Below, in pieces: positions 7,924-14,950 of a DNA stretch of 17,352 nucleotides. The stretch comes from DASSWB01 sp035705495 (GTDB taxonomy: Bacteria > Bacteroidota > Bacteroidia > Flavobacteriales > Flavobacteriaceae). Both the position numbers and the translations under genes were made by a program. Numbering within the stretch: the first letter of the stretch is position 1; each line of letters starts with the position of its first letter. The stretch is taken from assembly GCA_035705495.1 (NCBI GenBank), contig DASSWB010000112.1, forward strand, positions 1-17,352, given 5' to 3'. A model generated the notes under the pieces. The model saw only the letters and a program-made list of their open reading frames with translations. It searched no databases and was not told where the DNA came from.

Positions 7924-9864
7924 TTAGGCATCTATATTCGCGTAAACCGCATTCTTTTCAATAAACTCTCTTCTTGGAGGTACTTCATCCCCCATTAACA
8001 TAGAAAATATCCTATCCGCTTCGCTTCCATTGTCTATGGTCACTTGTCGCAGCGTTCTGAATTCAGGATTCATGGTTGTATCCCATAACTGTTCAGCATT
8101 CATTTCCCCCAAACCTTTGTAACGTTGGATGGAGACTCCCCCGCTATAAGATTCAGCTATTTCATCCCGTTCTTTTTCACTCCACGCATAACGTTTTTTA
8201 TTTCCTTTTTTCACAAGATATAAAGGAGGCGTTGCAATAAATATATGTCCCGCTTCAATTAATTCTCGCATGTATCTAAAGAAAAACGTCAAAATCAAGG
8301 TTGCAATATGACTACCATCCACATCGGCATCACACATAATAACCACTTTGTGATATCTCAATTTGGAAAGGTTTAGCGCCTTGCTATCTTCTTCAGTTCC
8401 AATTGTCACACCGAGCGCCGTATATATATTTCTAATTTCTTCATTTTCAAAAACTTTGTGCTGCATCGCTTTTTCAACATTCAGAATTTTACCACGCAAT
8501 GGTAAAATAGCTTGAAAATGACGATCCCTTCCCTGTTTTGCAGTTCCACCTGCCGAATCTCCCTCGACCAAAAACACTTCGCATTCTTGAGGATCTTGAG
8601 ACGCACAATCGGACAATTTTCCTGGCAGACCGCCGCCACTCATTACAGTTTTACGCTGAACCATTTCACGCGCTTTTTTTGCCGCATGTCTGGCCTGAGC
8701 TGCCAATATTACCTTTTGAACAATGGTTCGCGCATCATTTGGATTTTCCTCCAAATAATTTTCAAGCATTTCTGAAACAGCTTGGGAAACCGCAGCGGTC
8801 ACTTCCCTATTTCCCAATTTTGTTTTCGTCTGACCTTCAAACTGAGGTTCTTGAATTTTTACCGATACAATAGCCGTTAATCCTTCCCGGAAATCATCTC
8901 CAGAAATTTCAAACTTCAGTTTATCCAACATTCCCGAAGCATCCGCATATTTCTTTAAAGTCGTTGTCAAACCTCTACGGAATCCAGCCAAATGTGTTCC
9001 TCCTTCGTGCGTGTTAATGTTGTTTACGTAGGAATGAAGGTTTTCGTTAAAAGAAGTGTTATACACCATGGCAACCTCAACAGGAATGTCGTTCTTTTCC
9101 CCTTCAATGGAAATCACATCACTGATAATTGCTTCCCTGTTACCGTCCAAGAACCGGATAAACTCCTTCAAACCTTCATTACTATGGAAAACCTCCGATA
9201 CAAAACTTCCATCTTCATTTGTTTCCCGACGGTCTTCCAAGGTAATTTTAATTCCCTTGTTCAAATATGACAATTCCCGCATTCTACTTGCCAAAGTATC
9301 ATAACTATACTCGACGGTTTGTTGAAAAATAGTAGGATCGGGTTTGAAAGTTACAATAGTACCCGTTTTTGTGGTTTCTCCAATGGATCGAACGGGATAC
9401 ATTGGTTTTCCCTTTTCATACTCTTGCTCCCAAACAACCCCATCACGATGAACAGTAGCTTTAAGATGATCTGAAAGTGCATTCACACAACTCACACCAA
9501 CGCCGTGCAATCCCCCAGAAACCTTGTAAGAATCTTTATCAAATTTACCACCCGCTCCAATTTTGGTCATTACAACCTCTAGCGCAGAAACCCCTTCCTT
9601 TTTATGTAAGTCGACAGGTATCCCCCTTCCATTATCCTCGGTGGTAATAGAATTGTCTTCATTTATTATAACTTTAATCGTATCACAGTGACCCGCAAGC
9701 GCTTCATCTATAGAGTTATCTACCACTTCATAAACAAGATGGTGCAAACCTCTTGTGCCCGTATCCCCAATATACATGGATGGACGCATGCGCACATGTT
9801 CCATTCCTTCAAGCGCCTGAATACTATCTGCGGAATAACTGTTTTTCTTAACTTCTTCGCTCAT
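7924..9864 (-). CDS. gyrB: DNA gyrase subunit B
   Basis: GyrB is the ATPase subunit of DNA gyrase, which introduces negative supercoils in the A2B2 complex with GyrA. The 646-residue product has the GHKL ATPase motifs EVVDNSIDEAL (Glu46, Asn50), EDNGRG (Asp77) and GGLHGVGVSCVNALS (117 onward). The QTK loop is at 345-347. The TOPRIM domain has EGDSAGG (434-440) and DADVDGSH (Asp512, 514, 516). The C-terminal signature RYKGLGEMNAEQLW is at 581-594. It is the compact type of about 650 residues, without the large insertion found in enterobacterial GyrB. ILPLRGKIL has Arg457 where E. coli has Lys447. ParE is the main alternative name; the length and motif set favour GyrB. The ATG start matches family N-termini. 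Confidence 0.95.
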   Translation of the reverse strand: MSEEVKKNSYSADSIQALEGMEHVRMRPSMYIGDTGTRGLHHLVYEVVDNSIDEALAGHCDTIKVIINEDNSITTEDNGRGIPVDLHKKEGVSALEVVMTKIGAGGKFDKDSYKVSGGLHGVGVSCVNALSDHLKATVHRDGVVWEQEYEKGKPMYPVRSIGETTKTGTIVTFKPDPTIFQQTVEYSYDTLASRMRELSYLNKGIKITLEDRRETNEDGSFVSEVFHSNEGLKEFIRFLDGNREAIISDVISIEGEKNDIPVEVAMVYNTSFNENLHSYVNNINTHEGGTHLAGFRRGLTTTLKKYADASGMLDKLKFEISGDDFREGLTAIVSVKIQEPQFEGQTKTKLGNREVTAAVSQAVSEMLENYLEENPNDARTIVQKVILAAQARHAAKKAREMVQRKTVMSGGGLPGKLSDCASQDPQECEVFLVEGDSAGGTAKQGRDRHFQAILPLRGKILNVEKAMQHKVFENEEIRNIYTALGVTIGTEEDSKALNLSKLRYHKVVIMCDADVDGSHIATLILTFFFRYMRELIEAGHIFIATPPLYLVKKGNKKRYAWSEKERDEIAESYSGGVSIQRYKGLGEMNAEQLWDTTMNPEFRTLRQVTIDNGSEADRIFSMLMGDEVPPRREFIEKNAVYANIDA

Positions 9865-9902
9865 ATATCAATTGTTAATTTTTTATGAAATTCTATAACG
9901 AA

Positions 9903-9910
9903 CAAATATA
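9903..9910 (-). promoter_or_regulatory. Probable gyrB promoter -7 element
   Basis: On the minus strand the sequence is TATATTTG, an exact TAnnTTTG match and identical to the secDF element. Transcription would start near 9896, about 30 nt before the gyrB ATG. No good TTG -33 box is seen at 17-23 nt upstream; that space is taken by the dyad at 9911-9930. Confidence 0.5.
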
Positions 9911-9930
9911 ATAAAACCACAGGGTTTTAT
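9911..9930. promoter_or_regulatory. Perfect 8-bp dyad abutting the gyrB -7 element (operator candidate)
   Basis: The arms ATAAAACC and GGTTTTAT are exact reverse complements around the 4-nt centre ACAG. The dyad directly touches the upstream edge of the gyrB TATATTTG box. It could be a repressor or activator site, or a torsion-sensitive structure. Alternatively, as RNA it would be a hairpin followed by a U-rich run, which could end read-through from queE about 150 nt upstream. The sequence shows the symmetry; the role is inference. Confidence 0.45.
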
Positions 9931-10076
9931 GGAGGCGAACCATCTCTAAAGCTTTGAAGTTATTAACAAAATCATGTTTAAAACCCATCAATTAATTGGA
10001 TTTTCCACTTTGAAAAAAAACGACCCTAAAAACCCTATTTTTTAACGTTCTATTAACTATCGAAATGTTTATGGAT

Positions 10077-10709
10077 TTACGGAATATTGAGGTATTTGTG
10101 TGTTTGTAAAGAAACCTTCCATTTGGGATTTCTCATAACGTAATCAACAATTAGCGGCATCATTTTTTCCCTTTTGCTCCATTCCGGTTGAAGATATAAA
10201 ACGCAATCTTTGTTGATTTTAGAAGCTTGTTCTTCGGCAAAAGCAAAATCACTGTTGTTGAAAACAATAATTTTCAATTCATCTGCAACTTCATAAATTT
10301 CGTCTGTGGGAAGTTTCAACTTTTTTGGACTCAAGCAAACCCAATCCCAAATACCGGTTAGTGGGTAGGCACCAGAAGTTTCAATATGGATTTTTACGTT
10401 ATGTTGTTTCAACTTTTCGGTTAGAGGGTTCATGTTCCAAGTTAATGGTTCACCACCGGTTACAACAACAGTATTGCTATATTTTATAACATTTTGAACG
10501 ATATGGTCAACCGAGGTTGGAGGATGTAATTTTGAATTCCAACTCTCTTTTACATCGCACCAATGACAACCCACATCACAACCACCAATCCGCACAAAAT
10601 AGGCCGCCGTTCCTTTATGGAAGCCTTCACCCTGAATTGTGTAAAATTCTTCCATTAAAGGAAGCATTTTGCCTTCCGCAACCAAACCTTCTATATCCTT
10701 CTCTTTCAT
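10077..10709 (-). CDS. queE: 7-carboxy-7-deazaguanine synthase QueE
   Basis: QueE is a radical SAM enzyme that converts 6-carboxytetrahydropterin to 7-carboxy-7-deazaguanine on the way to preQ0 and queuosine. The 210-residue product carries the cluster-binding motif CDVGCHWC (Cys44, Cys48, Cys51; CX3CX2C spacing). It also has the N-terminal FYTIQGEG, the SAM-associated GGEP at 85-88, HIETSG near 108-113, LSPK near 126-129, and the C-terminal LQTHKYLNIP typical of the family. I use the ATG at 10709. A TTG nine bases upstream is in frame, but it lies inside the TAnnTTTG promoter box and would precede transcription. No other queuosine gene is in the window. It is divergent from a lipoprotein gene. 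Confidence 0.93.
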   Translation of the reverse strand: MKEKDIEGLVAEGKMLPLMEEFYTIQGEGFHKGTAAYFVRIGGCDVGCHWCDVKESWNSKLHPPTSVDHIVQNVIKYSNTVVVTGGEPLTWNMNPLTEKLKQHNVKIHIETSGAYPLTGIWDWVCLSPKKLKLPTDEIYEVADELKIIVFNNSDFAFAEEQASKINKDCVLYLQPEWSKREKMMPLIVDYVMRNPKWKVSLQTHKYLNIP

Positions 10710-10715
10710 AGTCGG

Positions 10716-10743
10716 CAAAGATAATTAAATCCTACCATAACAA
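10716..10743 (-). promoter_or_regulatory. Probable queE promoter giving a very short or absent leader
   Basis: On the minus strand, TTG at 10743-10741 is followed after 17 nt by TATCTTTG at 10723-10716, an exact TAnnTTTG match. The expected transcription start, a few bases downstream, falls at or almost at the queE ATG (10709-10707). The mRNA would then be leaderless or nearly so. Confidence 0.5.
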
Positions 10744-10837
10744 GTAATTTTTTCAACTTTCGAAAACCATGAAATTTGTTGGATTTATTCCCGTTTAACA
10801 ATTGTTATATTGTTATTTTTATAAAAATTTAATTTTA

Positions 10838-11395
10838 ATGAAAAAGTTGTTTTTGGTCTTAAGTATGAGTCTTTTATGTTTTTTGGTATCCTGTAGTGAT
10901 GAAGATGATCCTTTTCTAATTACCAATGATCGCGTGGGAAAATTGACAAAAGACATTAAAATAAACGAGCTGGAGACTTTGTATGCAGATGATTCATTGG
11001 TCAATCAACCCTTAAATCCACAGTACGTAGATCAAGGAACGGATATCGAAATTTATGGAAAGGAAGGGAATTTGATGTTGGTTTTACAACCCGTACAAGA
11101 GTTTGACACAACCAGCACAATTGGAAACATTCAAATTGTAGATCCTCGTTTCAAAACCAAAAAAGGATTGAACATTGAAAGTAGTTTCGGGGATATCGTC
11201 GAGAATTATTCTATTTCCAGAATTGAAAACACATTGAGTTCCGCAGTCGTCTTTATTGATGAAATAAACGCTTACATCAGCATCGATAAAAAGAATCTAC
11301 CTGCAGCGCTTCGATTTGATACCGATTCAAAAATCGAAAAATCCCAAATCCCGGACGATGCTAAATTTAAATATTTCATGATTGGATGGAACTAA
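10838..11395 (+). CDS. Probable surface-exposed lipoprotein of unknown function
   Basis: This is a 185-residue protein with a signal peptide ending in a lipobox (FLVSC, Cys19), followed at once by SDEDD. An acidic run right after the lipidated Cys resembles the lipoprotein export signal described in Bacteroidota (Capnocytophaga, Bacteroides, Flavobacterium), so the protein is probably moved to the cell surface. The mature part has mixed strand and helix character. It contains a segment KTKKGLNIESSFGDIVENYS near 107-126 and ends in MIGWN. I do not recognise a family. The ATG at 10838 gives the signal peptide; a TTG 36 nt upstream adds nothing useful. It is divergent from queE and ends 39 nt before rluF without a terminator, so it may be co-transcribed with rluF. 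Confidence 0.8.
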   Translation: MKKLFLVLSMSLLCFLVSCSDEDDPFLITNDRVGKLTKDIKINELETLYADDSLVNQPLNPQYVDQGTDIEIYGKEGNLMLVLQPVQEFDTTSTIGNIQIVDPRFKTKKGLNIESSFGDIVENYSISRIENTLSSAVVFIDEINAYISIDKKNLPAALRFDTDSKIEKSQIPDDAKFKYFMIGWN

Positions 11396-11434
11396 AAAAA
11401 CTGGTAACAATATTTTTTAAAACATAAAAATTCC

Positions 11435-12157
11435 GTGGAAAATTTAACGCGCCTAAACAAATACTTAAGTGAAATCGGTTTTTGTTCCAGAAGAGCCGCT
11501 GACAAACTGATTGAACAAGGTCGTGTGACAATAAACGGTGAAATTCCTGAAATGGGAACGAAAGTTTCGGCAAAGGACGAAATTAGGGTCAATGGTGAAT
11601 TAGTAAGAGATTCCTCCAAGAAAAATGTGTATCTCGCCTTCAATAAACCAGTGGGGATTGTTTGTACCACAAATCAGAAAGAAAAAGACAATATTATTGA
11701 TTACATCAATTATCCAACTCGTATTTTTCCAATAGGAAGATTGGACAAACCCAGTGACGGTTTAATTTTGCTCACTGATGACGGCGACATTGTAAACAAA
11801 ATCCTGCGTGCCAGGAATAACCACGGAAAAGAATATTTGGTAACGGTGGACAGATTGATCACAGAAGAATTTCTTGAAAAAATGCGAAACGGTGTTCCTA
11901 TTTTGGATACGGTTACGAAAAAATGCAAGGTTGAATCCATCAGTAAATTTTCATTCAGAATCATTCTCACCCAAGGATTGAATAGACAAATTAGAAGAAT
12001 GTGCGAGCATCTTGGTTACAACGTTACCCATTTGACACGGATTAGGATCATGAACATTCATTTAGATGTACCGGTTGGAAAATATCGTGAATTAACCTCG
12101 TCCGAACTCCAAGAACTAAATCGTTTATTGGTCGAATCGACAAAGACAGCGGAATAA
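11435..12157 (+). CDS. rluF: 23S rRNA pseudouridine synthase, RluF type (GTG start)
   Basis: This cytoplasmic enzyme isomerises uridine in 23S rRNA (position 2604 in E. coli numbering for RluF). The 240-residue product begins with an S4 RNA-binding domain at about 4-58 (LNKYLSEIGFCSRRAADKLI). The catalytic domain follows: LAFNKPVGIVCTT, then RIFPIGRLDKPSDGLILLT with catalytic Asp104, then KEYLVTVD, GVPILDTVTKKCKVE and QGLNRQIRRMCEHLGY. The last blocks are close to E. coli RluF as I recall it, and better than RsuA or RluB. The start is GTG at 11435: the in-frame upstream stop (11405-11407) leaves no ATG, and the S4 domain begins directly after it. The gene lies 39 nt after the lipoprotein gene. 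Confidence 0.9.
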   Translation: MENLTRLNKYLSEIGFCSRRAADKLIEQGRVTINGEIPEMGTKVSAKDEIRVNGELVRDSSKKNVYLAFNKPVGIVCTTNQKEKDNIIDYINYPTRIFPIGRLDKPSDGLILLTDDGDIVNKILRARNNHGKEYLVTVDRLITEEFLEKMRNGVPILDTVTKKCKVESISKFSFRIILTQGLNRQIRRMCEHLGYNVTHLTRIRIMNIHLDVPVGKYRELTSSELQELNRLLVESTKTAE

Positions 12158-12257
12158 ATAGGCTCTTGTTTTTTCAGTATAAAAAAATTCCTTCTTTACA
12201 AATCCGTAAAATCTTAACACTTAATTAGCTACGGTCGCTTTCAAAAAGTGCGGTTAT

Positions 12258-12282
12258 CTTCTTATTTTTAACAAAAAAGAAG
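12258..12282 (+). promoter_or_regulatory. Hairpin covering the ribosome binding site of the small DUF7218 gene
   Basis: The segment CTTCTT-A-TTTT pairs with AAAAAAGAAG to give a 10-bp stem with one bulged A and a 4-nt loop. The right arm contains the AAGAAG part of a Shine-Dalgarno-like AGAAGG that ends a few bases before the ATG at 12286. Clear Shine-Dalgarno sites are uncommon in Bacteroidota. The fold could limit translation initiation; this is inference from pairing only. Confidence 0.35.
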
Positions 12283-12285
12283 GTG

Positions 12286-12522
12286 ATGGGAAATAGAATC
12301 AAAAATGTAGATCAGTATGAGGCACTTCGGGAGGAAGGTGCCAGCAAAGAAAAAGCAGCCAGAATTGCCAACACACCGAATGCAGGAAAAAAAGGAGGCA
12401 ATGCTTCTGATTACGAGGACCGAACGAAAGAAGAACTCTATCAAAAAGCCAAGGAAATTGGTATAGAGAACCGATCTAAAATGGATAAATCTGAATTGAT
12501 CAACGCGCTACGAAATCATTAA
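12286..12522 (+). CDS. Small DUF7218 / Rho-N-like (SAP-type) protein
   Basis: This is a 78-residue, highly charged, soluble protein. The first half has the pattern YEALREEGASKEKAARIANT followed by a glycine-rich linker (GKKGGNASDYEDRT). The second half (46-78) is a helix-extended-helix segment, TKEELYQKAKEIGIENRSKMDKSELINALRNH, resembling the SAP or Rho N-terminal fold that often binds nucleic acid. From memory this matches the widespread family annotated as DUF7218 or Rho termination factor-like; it is not Rho itself and has no ATPase domain. I use the ATG at 12286. A GTG directly before it is in frame. A Shine-Dalgarno-like AGAAGG precedes the start inside a predicted hairpin. The next gene follows by 60 nt in the same direction. 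Confidence 0.8.
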   Translation: MGNRIKNVDQYEALREEGASKEKAARIANTPNAGKKGGNASDYEDRTKEELYQKAKEIGIENRSKMDKSELINALRNH

Positions 12523-12582
12523 GGTGATTTTTCGAAGCTAGAAAATCAATAATCAACCAACTAAACAACAACATTAAAATCT

Positions 12583-13605
12583 ATGGAAAAACTAAAACCT
12601 GAGCTAGTAAGTCAGCTGTTTGTTCTTCTGCTTATTGGTTTTCTATTGGTTTTGATTTTTAAGGAAATGGCACCCTACCTTTCTGGGGTTTTGGGGGCTA
12701 TAACCTTATATGTTATCTTAAAAAATTCCATGTCCAAACTGGCAAACAAGGGCTGGAACAAAGATTTGGCAGCAGGTTTACTAATGTTAGCTTCTTTCGT
12801 CGGAATATTAGTACCAATTTTAGCAATTGTGCTTTTATTATCCTCGAAAGTAAGTGTTGTCGTTGAAAATTCGGATAAAGTGCTATCCGCCATAAAACAG
12901 GAATTGGATGAGGTTGAGTATTATCTGAATTACGATTTAAGTGGAAGCATAGACAGCAGAAGTATCACCACTTGGATTTCATCCAATCTACAAGATTTGG
13001 TTGGAGGAACCTTTAACGCATTCATTGCCATTGGTATCATGTATTTTATGCTGTACTTTATGCTGGTGCACCGAAAACAATTTAAAAAGTTGATGCTGGA
13101 TTACATCCCGATGGAGCGGGTAGATTTACAGCGCATCGGAAAAGAAAGTGATAAACTGGTAAAAGCCACTGCATTGGGGATTCCATTAGTTGCTATTATT
13201 CAAGGAATAATTGCGCTGATTGGATATTTGATTTTTGATGCCCCAAATCCGTTCTTTTGGTTCGCAATAACCACAATTGGCTCTGTAGTCCCCTTTATTG
13301 GTGCAGCCTTGGGATTTATTCCATTGGCGATTTTAATGATTACACAAGGGCAAAACTGGCAGGGAATTGCCATTTTAATTTATGGAATGGCGGTGGTTGG
13401 CGTGACTGATAATTTAGTCCGGTTGTATATATTGAGACGACTGGATAATGTTCATCCGTTAATTACACTTTTTGGGGTAATTGTTGGAGTTCCCTTATTT
13501 GGGTTTATCGGATTGATTTTCGGTCCCTTGCTTATTTCATTATTCCTATTGATAATCAAAATTTATAAAAAAGAATACGGAAAACCAGAAGTTGAAGTTG
13601 AATAA
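12583..13605 (+). CDS. AI-2E/PerM family membrane transporter
   Basis: This 340-residue polytopic membrane protein has hydrophobic segments at about 9-46 (two), 61-86, 142-162, 196-218, 225-256 (two), 260-276 and 288-326. A soluble segment lies between 87 and 140. The C-terminal half shows the family pattern: FIGAALGFIPLAILM, then TDNLVRLYILRR, then HPLITLFGVIVGVPLFGFIGLIFGPLL. The family includes the E. coli AI-2 exporter candidate TqsA and the PerM/YdiK permeases. Reported roles include AI-2 export and ion/proton antiport, so the substrate here is unknown. Length is typical. The ATG follows an A-rich leader and no strong promoter is seen. The next gene starts 11 nt after its stop, indicating an operon with the YkvA-like protein. 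Confidence 0.9.
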   Translation: MEKLKPELVSQLFVLLLIGFLLVLIFKEMAPYLSGVLGAITLYVILKNSMSKLANKGWNKDLAAGLLMLASFVGILVPILAIVLLLSSKVSVVVENSDKVLSAIKQELDEVEYYLNYDLSGSIDSRSITTWISSNLQDLVGGTFNAFIAIGIMYFMLYFMLVHRKQFKKLMLDYIPMERVDLQRIGKESDKLVKATALGIPLVAIIQGIIALIGYLIFDAPNPFFWFAITTIGSVVPFIGAALGFIPLAILMITQGQNWQGIAILIYGMAVVGVTDNLVRLYILRRLDNVHPLITLFGVIVGVPLFGFIGLIFGPLLISLFLLIIKIYKKEYGKPEVEVE

Positions 13606-13616
13606 AAAATAAAACT

Positions 13617-14030
13617 ATGAAAGAAGACAAAGAAACTGTAAACGAAGAATTTTTGAGAGACGAACTCAACAAAATTGACAAAGAAGATATTGATGCTGCA
13701 CTTCGGAAAGAAAAGGAAGTCTCAAAAAAGATTGATGATGTAAAAATGCTCAACAAGTACAAAGAACTTGGGAAAACAATGTTTGGGATGTTGCGGGACT
13801 TCAGCAGCGGAACCTATAAAGACGTTCCGTGGCTTACCATTTCCGCAATTGCATTTTCATTGCTTTATGTTTTAAATCCTCTTGATATCATGCCCGATTT
13901 TATTCCTGGCCTTGGATATATAGACGATTTAGCGGTATTTACCTACGCAATAAAGTTTATTGAAACAGATTTGCACAAATATCTGGATTGGAAACTGGAA
14001 GATAACAACCAAAAGCTACAGGAAAGCTGA
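13617..14030 (+). CDS. YkvA/DUF1232 family membrane protein
   Basis: This is a 137-residue protein. An N-terminal charged, helix-prone region (1-50, many Lys, Glu and Asp) is followed by a hydrophobic segment at about 72-86. The DUF1232 signature comes next, NPLDIMPDFIPGLGYIDDLAV at 87-107. It ends in a short charged tail. DUF1232 proteins (YkvA type) are small membrane-associated proteins of unknown function. The gene starts 11 nt after the AI-2E-family gene, with its own ATG, and is almost certainly co-transcribed with it. Its last 15 nt overlap the end of folD on the opposite strand, leaving no room for a terminator between the two convergent genes. Confidence 0.88.
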   Translation: MKEDKETVNEEFLRDELNKIDKEDIDAALRKEKEVSKKIDDVKMLNKYKELGKTMFGMLRDFSSGTYKDVPWLTISAIAFSLLYVLNPLDIMPDFIPGLGYIDDLAVFTYAIKFIETDLHKYLDWKLEDNNQKLQES

Positions 14031-14900
14031 TCTATGTCTTTCCCTTGCCAGCAATGTGTTTTTTAGAAGCATGGCTATCGTCATGGGTCCAACTCCGCCA
14101 GGAACAGGTGTGATAAATGATGCTTTTTTACTGACTTCAGCAAAATCGACATCACCAGTGATACGGTAGCCTTTTTCTGAATCATCAGGAACCCTGGTGA
14201 TTCCTACATCTATTACCACGGCATCATCTTTAATCATTTCAGCTTTTAGAAAACCGGGAACGCCCAAAGCCGTGATGATGATATCGGCTTGAGATGTTAT
14301 TTGAGTGATGTTCTTTGTATGACTATGGGTTAAAGTAACGGTAGAATTACCGGGAAAACCTTTACGACCCATTAAAATACTCATTGGCCGACCTACAATA
14401 TGACTTCTACCAATTACAACCGTATGCTTGCCTTTGGTTTCTACATTATACCGGTCTAAAAGCTCCAAAATTCCAAAAGGTGTTGCAGGAATAAATGTGG
14501 TCATATCCAACGCCATTTTTCCGAAATTCTCGGGATGGAAACCATCAACATCTTTTTCTGGATCTACGGCCATTAAGACTTTTTGTGTATCAATTTGTTT
14601 GGGCAAAGGCAATTGAACAATAAAACCGTCAATATCTTCATTATCATTCAATTCCTTTATCTTTTTAAGAAGCTCCATTTCACTGGTTGTGTTGGGCATT
14701 CTAATTAAAGTTGATTCAAATCCAACACGCTCACAAGCTTTGACCTTACTGTTCACATAGGTTAAACTCGCTCCGTCACTACCCACAATGATCGCGGCCA
14801 AATGCGGCACTTTCTCTCCTCGATCTTTCATCTTCTGAACATCTTCAGCAATTTCATTCTTTAAATCATTGCTTATTTTTTTACCGTCTAAAATTGTCAT
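14016..14900 (-). CDS. folD: Bifunctional methylenetetrahydrofolate dehydrogenase / cyclohydrolase FolD
   Basis: FolD is a cytoplasmic enzyme of one-carbon metabolism. It oxidises 5,10-methylene-THF to methenyl-THF with NADP and hydrolyses that to 10-formyl-THF. The 294-residue product shows the signature LTYVNSKVKACERVG with Tyr48 and catalytic Lys52. It also has GFIVQLPLPKQID at 92-104, VDGFHPEN with Asp119, PATPFGILELL at 138-148, the dinucleotide-binding GRSHIVGRPM at 164-173, and PVPGGVGPMTIAML at 265-278. Length is normal and the ATG is at the family start. Its stop lies inside the last codons of the convergent YkvA-like gene (15-nt overlap). It follows ffh by 50 nt on the same strand with no terminator seen, suggesting an ffh-folD operon. 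Confidence 0.96.
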   Translation of the reverse strand: MTILDGKKISNDLKNEIAEDVQKMKDRGEKVPHLAAIIVGSDGASLTYVNSKVKACERVGFESTLIRMPNTTSEMELLKKIKELNDNEDIDGFIVQLPLPKQIDTQKVLMAVDPEKDVDGFHPENFGKMALDMTTFIPATPFGILELLDRYNVETKGKHTVVIGRSHIVGRPMSILMGRKGFPGNSTVTLTHSHTKNITQITSQADIIITALGVPGFLKAEMIKDDAVVIDVGITRVPDDSEKGYRITGDVDFAEVSKKASFITPVPGGVGPMTIAMLLKNTLLARERHRSAFL

Positions 14901-14950
14901 GGGAAAGATAAAAGTTGTTGGTTATATTGATTATTGATAATTGCTTGATG

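Noticed and set aside
10024..10037. CCCTAAAAACCCTA repeat resembling telomeric repeats
   Set aside because: Only two units in AT-rich intergenic DNA, with no further copies. Probably chance.
10710..10718. TTG start three codons upstream for queE
   Set aside because: The TTG is part of the TATCTTTG promoter box and would lie before the expected transcription start.
12158..12200. Terminator after rluF (T-run and A-run pairing near 12170-12188)
   Set aside because: The only pairing is six A-T pairs with no GC core; not a credible intrinsic terminator.
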